A stretch of DNA of 64,000 nucleotides, from NCBI GenBank assembly GCA_003260075.1, contig QLIY01000203.1, positions 126,569 through 190,568 of the forward strand, read 5' to 3'. Below are positions 26,901 through 36,841 of this stretch, piece by piece. Position numbers and translations under genes: made by a program. Every line of letters begins with the position of its first letter. Positions within the stretch are counted from its first letter, which is position 1. This stretch comes from Phallusia mammillata. Taxonomy: Eukaryota; Chordata; Ascidiacea; Phlebobranchia; Ascidiidae. The notes beneath the pieces were generated by a model that was given only the letters and a program-made list of their open reading frames with translations, had not been told where the DNA came from and did not search any database.

Positions 26901-28194
26901 CGGAATAATATCTGCAAAGGGACCAAGAAACCTTGGGTGTCCACGTGAGTTTTACATCAAAAACTGAACGGCACACGACTTACCATATTTAACGCACAGG
27001 AACTGTTCGATTTCGATCCGGCCGTGTTTCGGTGCTCGTTTCCCGTGGAAGCTCTGCTCGGCTTCCATGTCCTGCGATAGGTCACCCAAAACCTACGGTC
27101 AAGTGGTTTAAAGACGGAAAAGCAGTTAAAACCTCAAGGTAACAAACCATGCGTATTATGTCTCGTGATGCAGATATTAACTATTGAAAGTAACTTGGTA
27201 ACTTGTACTTTGGGGTCAAAGTAACTTGTACTTTGGGGTCAAAACAAAGAAATGTTTTGCAGAATTAAAATTATCAGCGATAACGACCTGGCTCTGATTC
27301 TCACATCGGTTGAAACTGGTGATGCAGGACGGTATACATGTGTTGCAAGTAACGGTGTGGGGACTTCCCGAAGAAGGGCAGTAAGACTGACCGTTACAGG
27401 TGAGAAACGCACATAAACTACCGTTGATCAGAAATGCTGTATTTGTACAAGGTTAAGAGTAGATTGGTAAACTTGTTTGCCTTATTATAGAACCACCAAT
27501 ACAATTCCGCACGCGTCCGACTGATGTCAATGTGACGTCAGGAAACTACGCTAAGCTTCGATGTCGAGTAAAAGGAAAAGCGACAATCAAGTGGTACAAG
27601 AACGGAAGACCTTTAGCTAGGAGTAAGTGACCAATGTTATAGTTAATTGATTGCTTTACAAATAGTTAGCGTTTTCTAATGGTTTCAACTCCCAATACGA
27701 AGTGTAAGAACAAAGTCAAATCATTTTCACATGGTAAAGCATTTCGACAAAATTCAAAAATGTTGACTAATGAGCAAATCTCTTTAAGGTATCCATCACT
27801 CCGTTAAACCATGGGGCGAGCTCCGATTTAGCCGATCACGTGCGTCGGACTCTGGTCGCTACACTTGCATCGCTAGCGCCTCCAGCGGCAAAGTTATCTC
27901 CGCTTCTGCCCAACTCAGTGTTCATCCCGGTAATAAACATAAATAAACACAACATATTACTTGATACTAACCACTTTTAACGTACTTTCAGCTCCATTTA
28001 CTACCGCGACAACCACGTCGCCACCCTTCAGGAAAGTGACGTCATTGGTGACGTCATCATCAAAGCAATGTAGCGATTACCCGCGTTATGCCAACTGCAG
28101 ACTAGTGGTAAAAGCGAAAATGTGTCGTCACTATACCAAGTTTTGTTGCAAGACGTGCAAAAGACGTCACCACAAGCACGCGGCGCTTTCGTGA
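4892..28194 (+). CDS. PAPLN: Papilin, secreted matrix glycoprotein (5' incomplete)
   Basis: Papilin is an ADAMTS-like basement-membrane protein without the protease domain. I recognise 25 exons whose phases all join, about 1,321 codons to the TGA. Exons: 4892-5025, 9922-9982, 12456-12558, 13716-13852, 18418-18541, 21074-21154, 21438-21610, 21806-21938, 23031-23151, 23423-23521, 23599-23719, 23787-23939, 24049-24228, 24430-24604, 24675-24839, 24899-25049, 25354-25460, 25633-25812, 25952-26653, 26831-26944, 27000-27138, 27263-27399, 27491-27622, 27789-27929, 27992-28194. Human papilin is about 1,280 residues with the same order of TSP1, Cys-rich, spacer, TSP1 repeats, cysteine boxes, Kunitz, Ig and PLAC. 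The signal peptide is missing. Large introns 5026-9921, 9983-12455, 13853-18417 and 18542-21073 hold no other gene I can support. Intron 24605-24674 has a GC donor (ACAG|GCAAGT). It is convergent with the SLC46-like A gene. Confidence 0.93.
5236..5320 (+). repeat. Small inverted repeat (hairpin) in papilin intron 1
   Basis: Arms of about 24 bp at 5236-5259 and 5296-5320 are complementary around a 36-base loop. The stem core is CTTTGTCCCTAGTTTG. The one arm difference becomes a G-U pair in + strand RNA. It could be a tiny MITE relic or a miRNA-like hairpin. There is no sign of a target duplication. Confidence 0.7.
7367..7545. mobile_element. hAT-like MITE, 179 bp
   Basis: Starts CAGTGGTGGGATT and ends AATCCCACCACTG, which are inverted copies. 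It is flanked on both sides by the 8-bp direct repeat GTTGGAAC (7359-7366 and 7546-7553). An 8-bp TSD with CAG...CTG ends is the hAT superfamily signature. It is non-autonomous, inside papilin intron 1. Confidence 0.88.
15460..15594. repeat. Direct duplication split by C run (assembly join)
   Basis: About 58 bp at 15460-15517 recur at 15537-15594 with one or two differences. Between them lie a few unmatched bases and a 10-base C run (15527-15536). This is the same arrangement as many other sites in the window. It is read as two overlapping allelic contig ends that were not merged. It lies in a papilin intron and does not affect coding. Confidence 0.8.
16177..16186 (+). repeat. 10-base C run in papilin intron
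   Basis: A C run like those at the duplicated joins, but I do not see a duplicated flank here. The join may lack overlap, or this may be a natural homopolymer. Confidence 0.7.
17103..17366. repeat. 121-bp direct duplication with two C runs
   Basis: 17103-17223 recurs as 17235-17356 with a few substitutions. An 11-base C run (17224-17234) separates the copies and a 10-base C run (17357-17366) follows the second. It lies in a papilin intron. The copies differ at allele-like density (for example TTATCACATGCT versus TCTTCACATACT). Confidence 0.85.
17861..17945 (+). repeat. 85-bp poly-C tract
   Basis: Uninterrupted C run in the large papilin intron, directly before the first copy of a duplicated segment at 17946. 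No coding role. Confidence 0.9.
17946..18399. repeat. Direct duplication with internal indel, C-run join
   Basis: 17946-18055 (AGCAAAATAGTTGG... to CTGATACATTT) matches 18213-18399. The first copy lacks about 80 bp that the second has between GTGCATTATTTC and TCTGATACATT. A 12-base C run at 18056-18067 sits after the first copy. It looks like two haplotypes with an indel laid end to end. Confidence 0.75.
18418..21938 (+). CDS. PAPLN: Papilin segment: Cys-rich end, spacer, start of TSP1-2
   Basis: Exon 18418-18541 encodes VGCDMMLGSG and CRDCGGDGSSC, the signature end of the ADAMTS cysteine-rich domain. Exons 21074-21154, 21438-21610 and 21806-21938 encode the cysteine-free spacer (ILVIPPGATNIEV, NYVLNGNWKIDRSRAL, LGPTTETIYI, RYSFYLPKG). 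They end by opening the second TSP1 repeat (WSECSRDCGG). In ADAMTS-like proteins this cassette mediates matrix binding. A partial second copy of exon 18418-18541 at 18611-18672 follows a C run and is treated as an assembly duplicate, not an extra exon. Confidence 0.9.
18481..18728 (+). repeat. Duplicated half of a papilin exon, C-run join
   Basis: 18481-18598 covers the 3' half of papilin exon 18418-18541 plus its donor. It recurs at 18611-18728 after a C run (18600-18609) with only a few differences. The second copy has no acceptor and lacks the first half of the exon. It would also repeat half a cysteine-rich domain. I treat it as an unmerged allele and not as an exon. Confidence 0.85.
19027..19307. 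repeat. 135-bp direct duplication, C-run join
   Basis: 19027-19161 recurs as 19173-19307, separated by a 10-base C run (19163-19172). Differences are single bases (for example ACACACATAG versus ACACGCATAG). Papilin intron. Confidence 0.85.
19649..19874. repeat. Direct duplication with 20-bp indel, C-run join
   Basis: 19649-19763 recurs as 19774-19874 after a 10-base C run (19764-19773). The second copy lacks about 15-20 bp (around CAAATAGGGTAGT) present in the first. Papilin intron. Confidence 0.82.
23031..24839 (+). CDS. PAPLN: Papilin segment: TSP1 repeats 2-7
   Basis: Eight exons complete TSP1-2 and encode TSP1-3 to TSP1-7. Each repeat opens with a W-x5-W or W-x4-W strip (WKAGNW, WEVGNW, WVVSEW, WMAAEW, WFTGPW) followed by C-S/T-x2-C-G and a closing cysteine pair (EEPC, VLPC, LGPC, SRGC, RPSC, VNPC). 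The W-x2-W pattern is the usual C-mannosylation site in this family. Several introns (for example 23720-23786 and 23940-24048) split the repeats just before the second cysteine block, as expected from exon-unit duplication. Confidence 0.92.
24899..25460 (+). CDS. PAPLN: Papilin segment: two papilin-type cysteine boxes
   Basis: Exons 24899-25049 and 25354-25460 each hold one small cysteine module of the form C-x5-GCC-x14/15-GC (SRYGCCGDN...GKGC and AEYGCCFDG...KQGC). Human papilin has the same boxes (SRYGCCPD...AGC) between its TSP1 repeats and its Kunitz domain. A third such box is in exon 26831-26944 (STYGCCPDG...LGC), after the thyroglobulin domain. Confidence 0.88.
25633..25812 (+). CDS. 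PAPLN: Papilin segment: Kunitz domain 1
   Basis: One exon encodes a complete Kunitz/BPTI domain, from LCFVDPEHGSYC through EHFWYGGCGGN to EEKCHASC, with six cysteines in the expected order. The residue after the second cysteine (P1) is Asp, which would not suit a trypsin-type inhibitor. Human papilin also has a non-basic P1 (CADW), so a structural rather than inhibitory role is plausible. Confidence 0.92.
25952..26653 (+). CDS. PAPLN: Papilin segment: Thr-rich linker, Kunitz 2, thyroglobulin type-1
   Basis: A single 702-bp exon, much longer than its neighbours. It begins with a Thr/Ala-rich mucin-like linker that is likely O-glycosylated. A second Kunitz domain follows (LCTQPHVIGPCYGRYRRWFF, then DYGGCAGNDNN and ACETTC); its P1 residue is Tyr, suggesting chymotrypsin-like specificity if active. 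The exon then encodes a thyroglobulin type-1 domain (KCQRSR, PPQCHPTTGEY, QCVSDE, CWCVNPSTGEE, closing VNC). The donor splits the final Cys codon (T|GT), which the exon at 26831 completes. I know of no vertebrate papilin with a thyroglobulin type-1 domain. Confidence 0.88.
26831..28194 (+). CDS. PAPLN: Papilin segment: third Cys box, two Ig domains, PLAC, stop
   Basis: Exon 26831-26944 encodes the third cysteine box. Exons 27000-27138 and 27263-27399 encode an Ig I-set domain (ARLPCPA, VKWFKDGK, DAGRYTCVASN). Exons 27491-27622 and 27789-27929 encode a second one (AKLRCRV, IKWYKNGR, DSGRYTCIAS). The last exon 27992-28194 has a short Thr-rich linker and a PLAC domain (CSDYPRYANCRLV, KMCRHYTKFCCKTC). 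It ends in a basic tail (KRRHHKHAALS) and TGA. A PLAC domain at the extreme C-terminus is typical of papilins and ADAMTS-like proteins. Confidence 0.93.
27198..27243 (+). repeat. 23-bp tandem duplication in papilin intron
   Basis: GTAACTTGTACTTTGGGG followed by TCAAA occurs twice head to tail in the short intron between the two exons of the first Ig domain. Confidence 0.9.
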
Positions 28195-28531
28195 TGTCAT
28201 CACAGCTTGGCAACGATGGAATCTAGTTTGCCTTCGATCGCTGTGAGGGTCAAAGTCTAATGAGGTGAAGGACACGTTTCCTGGAGCTACCCACTGGTTG
28301 TTATTTGTTTCAGCATATTTTTTGTCGTTTTTATCTTTTTTATTGTGTCAGCATATTACGTCATTACCATAGAAATAATATCACCTCATCCTGTGCGTCG
28401 ATGACGACCTTTTTTCGATTTTGTTATTTAACTTTTGCCTCGAGTAAACCAAAATCTTTTCATTAATGTTGTTTGCCTTATTTAAACATTCAAATAACAA
28501 GGCAGTTGCAGAAAAGCAAAGTTAGGGATAA

Positions 28532-28537
28532 AATAAA
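28532..28537 (+). terminator. Candidate papilin polyadenylation signal
   Basis: AATAAA 338 bp after the papilin stop codon, the first clear hexamer downstream on this strand. The distance to the convergent SLC46-like A 3' end leaves room for both 3' UTRs. Confidence 0.4.
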
Positions 28538-28847
28538 TTGTATAAAGTTTAAATATAGCGGAGATCTTTTCCAAACAATTCTGAACATTTTCCTGCATAC
28601 GGACGATTCCGGTTTATGGCATAACCAATTTGCTTTTTAATGCAATAAACCGAGGTATGGGTTTACCCAGTAATCTATTGACTAAACTAGTTTGTACTAC
28701 TGAAGTTGCAACATATAGCGATGAGACTGATCACAAACACAACAATATTGAAATAACACTGTTTATGTTAATAAACTGAAACGACAGAAAAATAAATTAT
28801 TGAAGAATAATTATTCTCATAATTAATTATTAAAAATCCAAAGCCTA

Positions 28848-28853
28848 TTTATT
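28848..28853 (-). terminator. Candidate SLC46-like A polyadenylation signal
   Basis: TTTATT on the + strand is AATAAA on the minus strand, 66 bp past the stop codon of transporter A. This is the typical place for a 3' processing signal. Confidence 0.5.
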
Positions 28854-28918
28854 CAAATTATTAATAGCATAATCATAAATGTCATTGATAGAATGAAACA
28901 AAAACAAATATTAAAACT

Positions 28919-31900
28919 TTACGAAAGTATGGGCTTGCGCTCGTTATCCAGTAACTGATTTCGTCTCCTTTTATCTGCAATCCACACAATCCTGAAAGAA
29001 CAATGCAATGATGGTTTGATGTTATTAGCTTATGTTCTGTAAAGTTTATAGGAATGCTTTGCTTACGTCATTAGGATCATTGGAATGATCAACACGATGG
29101 CAGCAAAGAGCCATGCGAAACCGTGGTAGATAGAAATCGTAGACGAGTACAAAGTTAAAAATGTTACAGTCGCGGCCAGAAAAGTAAGAATTTCGGAACT
29201 TGACAGCAAAGCAAATGAGGCACCTGTAAAAAACACATGTAAGACATTTGATTTCAAAGGTTAATTTTATAGGGCATTGTGGAATTTTTTGACTGCGAAA
29301 GTGCAATCCACAAATCACTATAAACAAAACTTTCGAAGATCCTTACCATGCTCGTACTCCGACACCATATTAGCCATTTGTGCTTTGATGTATGATGTGT
29401 GTGAATACCCAAATGTCAACATCGCGGTTGCTATAATAAACAAAGTAATTAAAAATATAAGTTGTGAAATCAGGAATATTCCCCATGCTAAGAAGTCAAT
29501 TTCAAAATATTTTAACCTTTCAAAAAAGAGATTGCCGAACCCTGTTGCAATTTAAGCTAACAGTGGTAGCCTAAAGATGTTTTGTTTTCTTGGCATCGTA
29601 TAATTTTGCAGGTCGGAAGTAAGAAAACGCCACAGTATTAACAGGGGTATTTTTAATGACCAATCACTTACAAGGTCATATCATTGAACTCACCTATGAA
29701 TACCAGAAATGTTTCATTCGCAAATGACATGAGTAGTGCATAGCCGAACCAACCCAAAAACCCTATCATAATTATAAAGTTGTTTGAAAATGAAAGAACA
29801 CGTTGATAAATTATGACGAGTAAAGGAGTTAAGGCGCCAACAGCAAACTTCATGCCCTGCAAAAAATAATAAAATGTCAAATCCATGTCCTTTAGAACTT
29901 CCGTATTTAGATCTCTAAATAAAATCTGTACCGACTGAACGCCAATCAACACCGGGTTGAAGCAAAGAGGTTGGGAAAGAAGAAAAATTGTCAGAAAAAC
30001 ACTCGATCCCACATTGACAAACATCGCAAAATCGTAAGAAATCAAGTAACACCACATTCTCCAAACTCGACCAGGATATTTACCGCCCCCATGCGGACAC
30101 ATTTCATCTGGTAAATTTGCAGTTTCAATTCGGAGTTTTGTTTTTATGCAATTATGAGAATATACCTGACGAAGTTTTTGAGAGAGTATTGCAATCGTCA
30201 CCAGTGACATGACACTTGTCGCAGTGACTGAATTCGCTGCTGTAAACGTTCCATACTGAGCGAAAGAGATCTAGAAGGTTGTAACCTTTCTTCTTGGGAT
30301 TCTCTACAAAATATTTGGTTTCAGTTTTGAATGTGGATCTTCAAAGCTCCCAGTAATTAAAAATTTTAGAATAAAAATGTGTTTTTCGTGATGCCATCGC
30401 TGCTTGGCAAAGATTCCTAAAATATTCCTACTGTATACCGATTGATTGATCACTTACTTTCGTTTTTCTGATCTACGTCGTCACACGTTCCGTAACTAGG
30501 ATTTGAACTCGTTGAACTTTGATCCTCGTTTACGTTTGACTCTCTTTCCTCCGCAAGTTGGCGCCTCAACTTGTGGGAGTCGGGCAGCAGGGGAATAATA
30601 AAAAGAGACGCGGCCACCATAATGGTACAAGTCATAACGGGAGCAAAGTAACCTTGGCTGTCGATCCAATAACCACTACTTAACCCAGCCACACCACCTC
30701 CTATACCCAAGCATGTGTCCAGAATTGCCATTCTTAAATGTACAAAAGAGTTGTCAAGTAGTGATGATGCAAAAATTACATTTAAACCAGTTCAATAAGC
30801 CAAACAAAATATAGTACAATGTACATATATGAGGTTCAAGGCTTGTCAACACAGATTTAAAGTACCTAATTCCTCGATCAACGCTTGGTGTAATGTCGCT
30901 GATATACGCGTAGCCTTGCATGAGAAGAGTCATGTAATATCCCCCCAATCCAGCCAAAAGGTTGTACAGAAATAGTGACTTCAATGGCCAACTAAAATGA
31001 AATTCTTTCAATTCCAAGACATCATTATTTTACTAAGCGTCTAATTACTTCAAGTAAATTGATGTTGCCAAAAATGCGTTGCTTAGTACCATTCCAACCA
31101 CCGGTATTGTCATGGCAATCTTGCGACCAACTCTGTCACCCCAAGATGTCACGATGATTCCTGCGATGCTGGCAGGAAGGAACATGGTCATGTCGAACTC
31201 CAATGTCCATCTGTGGTAGATAGAAGGGTATTGTGGTTAAGTTGATGTTACGTTTTGCTTTGATTTGGAGCTAAACTTGAATGAACTGACTTCGATACTT
31301 CTTTAGCAACAAGTTGGTCGATTTCTGATGACGTGCTATTCCCACAATCGGTAGTAACTCGGTGAGTGGTGTTATGAGACTCAGCAACTTTCTGTCAACA
31401 GAATAATTGCATTAGATCCAATTTCACCTCAATAACCTGGTGAACTTTTGGAAACAAAACTTACCCAATAAATAAACTGAATTTTTACTACAACTGTCAG
31501 TAGAGTGCCATAAGTGACAATAAGAGTGATTAAACACAACAATAAAAACGACACGTTTGTTTTAGAACAGTTCATCCCGTGTCAGTCATCGGTAAACCAG
31601 TATAAAATTTGACCCAAAATTTAAAATGTGAAAATGACGCTAAATCTTTGTAAAAATTGGGTCTCTTCTTTCTGCCCTGTTGCCTGTTGGGTTCTAACCG
31701 TTAGATATTTGTTTCTTTCTTTCTCATTTCAGAAAACCAAACCAATTATTTCCTAATTCTGTGACAAGGCATTCTACATGCACATGAAACACAAATCATG
31801 TTTAATTGTTTGAGTGAATTAGTATAGAAAATCCTCCGTTGAATGGAAACAGTTCAACCCGTTAAGGTCAATAAATGAAATATGTTGAGTACATAGTCAA

Positions 31901-34604
31901 TTCTTTTACATTTTTTGTAGAATATTTATACTGCAAATGTTCCTATTGAGGCAATACGTAAATTTGACATTGCCTCGCACCAGCAGTTCCATATCAAAAT
32001 TTGAATTTAACCTCTTACCTAGTTCTAGCTTTGTGACTAAAAAAATGTAACCTCTTACCTAGTTCTAGCTATGTTTATTTTACTGTGTGCAATGAACCGT
32101 TCAAAAATCACGTGATGCTCGATGACTCATCCAACAAATAAACAACAAATGTTGCTGATTACGAAATGTACCTTGTAAGGGACCGGATAAAACTGGGCAC
32201 AATGCCTGTTGTTTACTAAAATTGTTAAACAGTGTTCACCATTTTTAAAAGTGGGGGTAAAACTACAAAAGTTTAGACTTAAACCATTGCTCGATTTTCT
32301 TCAAATAAAACTATAAGTTACACAACGAAATGCTACAGAACTTTCCAGTTCCAACAAAAACAGTTTTGGCAAGCTAACCCAAGTAGCTAAAACGTTGTCT
32401 TTCGCTTCTACAACCCTACATATGCTGACTGTAACAACGCACATCTTTAGTGGCTCCCAATTTAACCTCCGGTAAACAGTAAAACGTCGTAAGACGTTAG
32501 TTATTCATTTACAAACTTCATGATCAAGCGCTACATAAGGCCAGAATAAACAAGAACATTTCGTAGAAAGTTTTATTCAACAAAATCAGGTAAAGCTGCA
32601 AGAGGTTGGTGTTCTGGCCCAAACGACTGCCGAGAGGCAAGCTAACACAACTGCTTTCTCTTGACTAACCTGACTTCTGTTCTGTTTCCACTTTATTTTG
32701 CTGCATTTTTTCGTAATTGTAAATGCAGCTTTTTTCCTCAACCGCTGTCAAATGGCGAGGTTAAACTCAGTACAAGGTTGAAGCCCGAAGTGTTTAACAA
32801 CTAGCAAACGACAATTTTGTCTAAATGTTTGGTATCTAAAACCAATAAAGTAACACTCACTCGCTTGAAATCACTCTAAGGTCACCGTTTGTCGTTCTTA
32901 AATCTTAATCAACCAAAACGTTTTTTTTTATTATTTGAACTGTTCTAAACTGACTTGCTTTTTAGTGTCAGTGCTGTTTGATGTTAGAATTCTGAGTTTA
33001 TTTGATGAGCATGATAGCAGGCGTTACATCCTTCCTCTACGAGCTGTAACGTGACCTATTCACATGTCCTGGTAAAGGCTGTTTGTAAGGGCTTTAACAA
33101 GCTACGCACAGTTGCTAATAAACTTTAACCACTGCAGAACAGTTTATACTAACTAAAATCTAATCTCAACAATATTTGACTACTGTTGCTTGTTAGTTAA
33201 CTTAGATGTCAACCTGAGCTCGAAACTTTTGCGCTATATGTCATGCGTTGTAAGTGAAAGTTCCAAGGTTATATTCAATACAAGCGGTTACCATTATTGA
33301 ACGATTGCACTGAACTTGAAACAAACGCAAAAACAATTACACTTGACCTCAACTTAAACCTGGAACGCAATACCAACTATTTGAACAAACTTTTATATTG
33401 TCATTCGTCGTGCATTGCAAACTGTACTTTGCAACAAACTGCGAATGCAAACCCACAAAAAACATTTAATTTTCAAGTGGAAGATTTTCCCAGTTGTTCT
33501 GCCCCCAGGCTGACCGTTGTATGTTTCAGGATTTAAGTAGTTCTGCTTATACTTAATATTCGCTGCCGGGCTTTCTAAAGTGCATGGACTATTGGATTTG
33601 TTTACTTTCGACAAACAATGTTTTGCCAGAGGTGCACACAACAAAATCAAAACCAAAATTTTGTAGTAGTGATGAAACTATTGCATTGCATATTTAAGAG
33701 TTACGAGGAAGTCTTAACTTAAGGTCACAGAAAATATAAACCAGTGTCAAAAAGTAAGGTTTGGCTCGACAATCGACAAAACACCATTTTGGATGATCAG
33801 AATTAATTTGTTCTGTGCGCAAAAATAGGTTTGCCCAATTGTTTCAGGTTTCCTCAAGCAAATCAAGCGCGCATGCTGGTTATACTTAAACTTACCTCAT
33901 AAATATATTCGTTTTTAACTGGTACCAACATTACAGTAGAAAATGCAGCAATAAAACATATCACGTGGACGAGCAAATAACGGTTTGGCCCGTAGTGTTG
34001 TGCCATTGTGCTTACGGAAAAAAGTTCCCTATGCTATTGTATCAGTCACATGTCCTGAAGTTAATTATCTGACAAATGTAAGAGCTCGTTAAATAGTTTT
34101 ATAAAAAAAATGGAAAGTGGTTGCATCAATACGAGCGCATTGGCTGTATTTAATTATGTTTTAAAGTTTGACTCGTTTTATTGTAGTACTTCACTTGTTT
34201 GAAAATAACTGCCTGAAATTTTAGTGTTACTTATATTCGAAAATGCGTAACGTCTCAGACCACTTTTTAGACAAATTAGCTCAGCTGCCTGCACTAAAAA
34301 CAAAACTTTGATTGTAATAAGATCGTTGCAGAAATAGAAGCGTTACAACTTGGTCAAAATGAAATGTATTGGTAACAATCTTTACGCCCCATCTACTAAA
34401 TGTAAAGGTTTTCAAATGTGTACAGTTAATTTGAAAAAGCTTTCTGTCAAATTATTTATCACTACAATTTCTTGGAATACTTTTCCAACTAACCTTGTAA
34501 AGGTATTCAGTCTTTAATGGCATCAGCATAAATGTTGAAAATGCACAAAGTGTACAGGTAAGGTGTACAAATAGGTAACCATACGGTGCACATTGTTGGA
34601 ACAT
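28919..34604 (-). CDS. SLC46-like MFS transporter A, three alternative first exons
   Basis: Multi-pass major facilitator related to the SLC46 family (proton-coupled folate transporter, SLC46A3). Common exons: 31391-31291, 31210-31049, 30991-30866, 30732-30458, 30303-30166, 30107-29932, 29856-29694, 29430-29347, 29223-29067, 28991-28919. With any of three first exons (34604-34494, 34006-33896, 31575-31465) the protein is 521 residues; phases all join. Family landmarks are SWGDRVGRK (the MFS loop 2-3 motif), ILDTCLGIGG..GLSSGYWID, SQPLCFNPVLIG (human SPLCWNEVFIG), YQRVLSFSNNF and SEYEHGASFALL (human TEQGTLFACI). The luminal/external loop after TM1 carries an NST site. The large loop after TM6 is acidic and Ser-rich with a CDKCH motif. 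Substrate is unknown; folate, haem or lysosomal catabolites are known for the family. 31576-33895 holds no other exon I can support. Confidence 0.82.
31465..31575 (-). CDS. Transporter A alternative first exon 1a (37 codons)
   Basis: ATG at 31575, then a hydrophobic helix (SFLLLCLITLIVTYGTLL) ending QFIYW. A GTAAG donor leaves phase 0 to join the exon at 31391 (KVAESHN). It is closest to the only first exon of gene B (SFVLLCSIILIVTYGTLL). The intron to exon 2 is only 73 bp. Confidence 0.75.
33395..33640. promoter_or_regulatory. Non-coding block shared with upstream of gene B
   Basis: Between first exons 1a and 1b of A. Segments GCATTGCAAAC, GAATGCAAACCCAC, GTTCTGCCCCCAGG and GATTTGTTTAC...ACAAACA recur in order upstream of gene B (41340-41600). 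No matching reading frame is kept, so this is either a residue of the duplication or a retained control region for the 1a-type promoter. Confidence 0.4.
33896..34006 (-). CDS. Transporter A alternative first exon 1b (37 codons)
   Basis: ATG at 34006, helix RYLLVHVICFIAAFSTVMLV, ending EYIYE, with a GTAAG donor in phase 0. Same length and same final aromatic motif as 1a and 1c, so it is a replacement for them. No counterpart was seen in B or C. Confidence 0.75.
34494..34604 (-). CDS. Transporter A alternative first exon 1c (37 codons)
   Basis: ATG at 34604, helix YLFVHLTCTLCAFSTFMLM, ending EYLYK, with a GTTAGT donor in phase 0. It is very similar to the only first exon of gene C (YLLVHLICSLCAFSTFMLM, EYLYK). 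Confidence 0.75.
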
Positions 34605-36357
34605 ATTATTGAACTATATGTTTTGCTGAAAAGTACAGAACATAGGTGTGTCCATGATATTATGTTAGCATTGTCCATAAACAAACTTCTACCTGGTCCC
34701 AAGCCGGTAAATAAGCGCAAAATGTTGCTAAATGTTGTGTTAAAACATTGCTTGTTTATTGCCCTATAAAGTTCCCGAACATCTCTTTTCACCGCCGGTT
34801 TTTTATTGCTCCCACATTTTGTAGGCAAACGCTGTCAATTAAATTGACTTATTTTTCGAACCCAAAAACGTGCTTTCAATCAACAACCGCTCATTCTGTT
34901 CTGCCGTATTTAGTAAAGTCGTTTTGTCAAGAGAATTACAACCTGTTTTATGTTAAGAGACTTTTCTCGACCTTTTAAACAAACCTCTACAAGGTATTAG
35001 AAAATAGATTTTAAATAGCGATGGAATACAGACCCACACTTTCGTCTTAATTGGCGGTCTTATGGGCCTATAAATAAGTATGAAACCAATATACTAATGA
35101 TGAACATGACCTTCAATGAATCAGTTCATTCACACCAGCTAAATCAATTAATCAAAGCTAAACTCGTTAAACTTGTACCCATTTGCATTTTATTTTGCCA
35201 ACTCCACTTTAAGGCGATTTTAGTTTGATTTTGTCCTGCAAGTATTGATTGATTTGCAGCAGATGTATCTGTAGCATAGGAGCAAAGGTAGTAAGACCGT
35301 AGTTAATGATTAACGTTGGGTTTGTGTGGTGTGACCATTACGGGAAATCAACATCACACGTTTAAAGCAGAATCCAAGGTTTCGAGAACCACATACTTGG
35401 CTGCCATTAGGTGTATTGAATTCTGATTTATATTTAGCACAAACACGTCCAGGGAAAAAATAACATGGGTAATCAGTTTGCTTTAAATTGATTGCAAAAA
35501 AACATGAGCATTTTTGTTGTATTGTGGAGCTATGAATGCATTTGGTGCCTAATTTCTTCCTGTTTCGTGTTTGTATCGCAATGGTAATTTGAAAAGCAAT
35601 GTTATGTCTTTAAAAACACCATGTTGCAGAATAACGGCTAACCAAGGGCGGCCTTCAGTTTCGATTAAAGCCAGCGGTTGGTATGTTCTCTGTTCTCACT
35701 AAATTCGCACATAAATTTGGTAAATCTGTTTTTAGTAGCAACCGAATTAAGTAGTGGAAATTAAAAGTCATTTTTATGCGAATCATAACCGATTAACAGA
35801 GAAAAGGTGACCTTTTGTTTAAACTGAAAAGCTTAACCCGCTGACTCTAATAGTTGTAATTATTATTTATGCGTTAAAGCTTGACAGTTACACTTGGTGC
35901 TAAAAGGGTGCCGATAATACGTCGCCGTTGAGTTTTTTTACAGTTACATGATCATTCGTTGTGTAATGACAGTGGGTCTTCATGGACGGTATGCAATCGA
36001 GCGAGCCCCTAAAAATTGTTTTATCGCAACTTCCAGATTTTGTCTCGTTTAACCGTATTGCTACTAACCGGTTTGTCTATACTACTATGACAAGTATCTT
36101 AGGTTATCGAGTTCAAGCAATGCAATAACCGTCAAAATACTGTGTGTGTGGCGACCATACTTATTTTTTTACAAATTCGCTTGCTTTTTGCGTTTAAGTG
36201 GTTTCCTTAATGCTTTTAGCCAACTTATCCGAAAATTAAAGCAAAAACGTTTAGTTTGATTTGTGTAACTCGGTTGATTCACTATTTGTTCCAAAGCAAC
36301 AATAAACCCCTTGGGCGTTGAAACTTGACCTAAAAATGAAATAAATTCCTTACCACC

Positions 36358-36639
36358 CATTCCGTTGTGATGATGGGTGACAAACCAAACCCAGCAAAAT
36401 TATAAATGTAAACACCAAAAACGAAAACATACCCGGCAAGGTTTTACCAATGTAGAACAATAAAACAGAAATTGTAAGTACAGGGGAGCCAACCCCCCCC
36501 CCCCATTCCGTTGTGATGATGGGTGACAAACCAAACCCAGCAAAATTATATAGTAAACACCAAAAACGAAAACATACCCGGCAAGGTTTTAACAATGTAG
36601 CACAAAAAACAAAAAAGAAATTGTAAGTACAGGGGAGCC
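36358..36639. repeat. 136-bp direct duplication, C-run join
   Basis: 36358-36492 recurs at about 36504-36639 with small differences (TTATAAATGTAAAC versus TTATATAGTAAAC). A 12-base C run (36493-36504) separates the copies. Intergenic. Confidence 0.85.
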
Positions 36640-36835
36640 ATAAAAGTGCTATAAATAAGGAAGCATGGCGGACGATAACTACACAAGTAAAAGACCTGTT
36701 TCAAGTACATTATAAACTTGGCCTCAAAGGTTTATTGCATCGTGAAAGCATAAAATGAAATCTTTGAATCAATCGACAAAATTAACAAAGTAAAAAACAC
36801 AAATCATTTCACCCTTTACTTGGGGAGAATTACTG

Positions 36836-36841
36836 TTTATT
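36836..36841 (-). terminator. Candidate SLC46-like B polyadenylation signal
   Basis: AATAAA on the minus strand, about 46 bp past the B stop codon. Confidence 0.45.
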
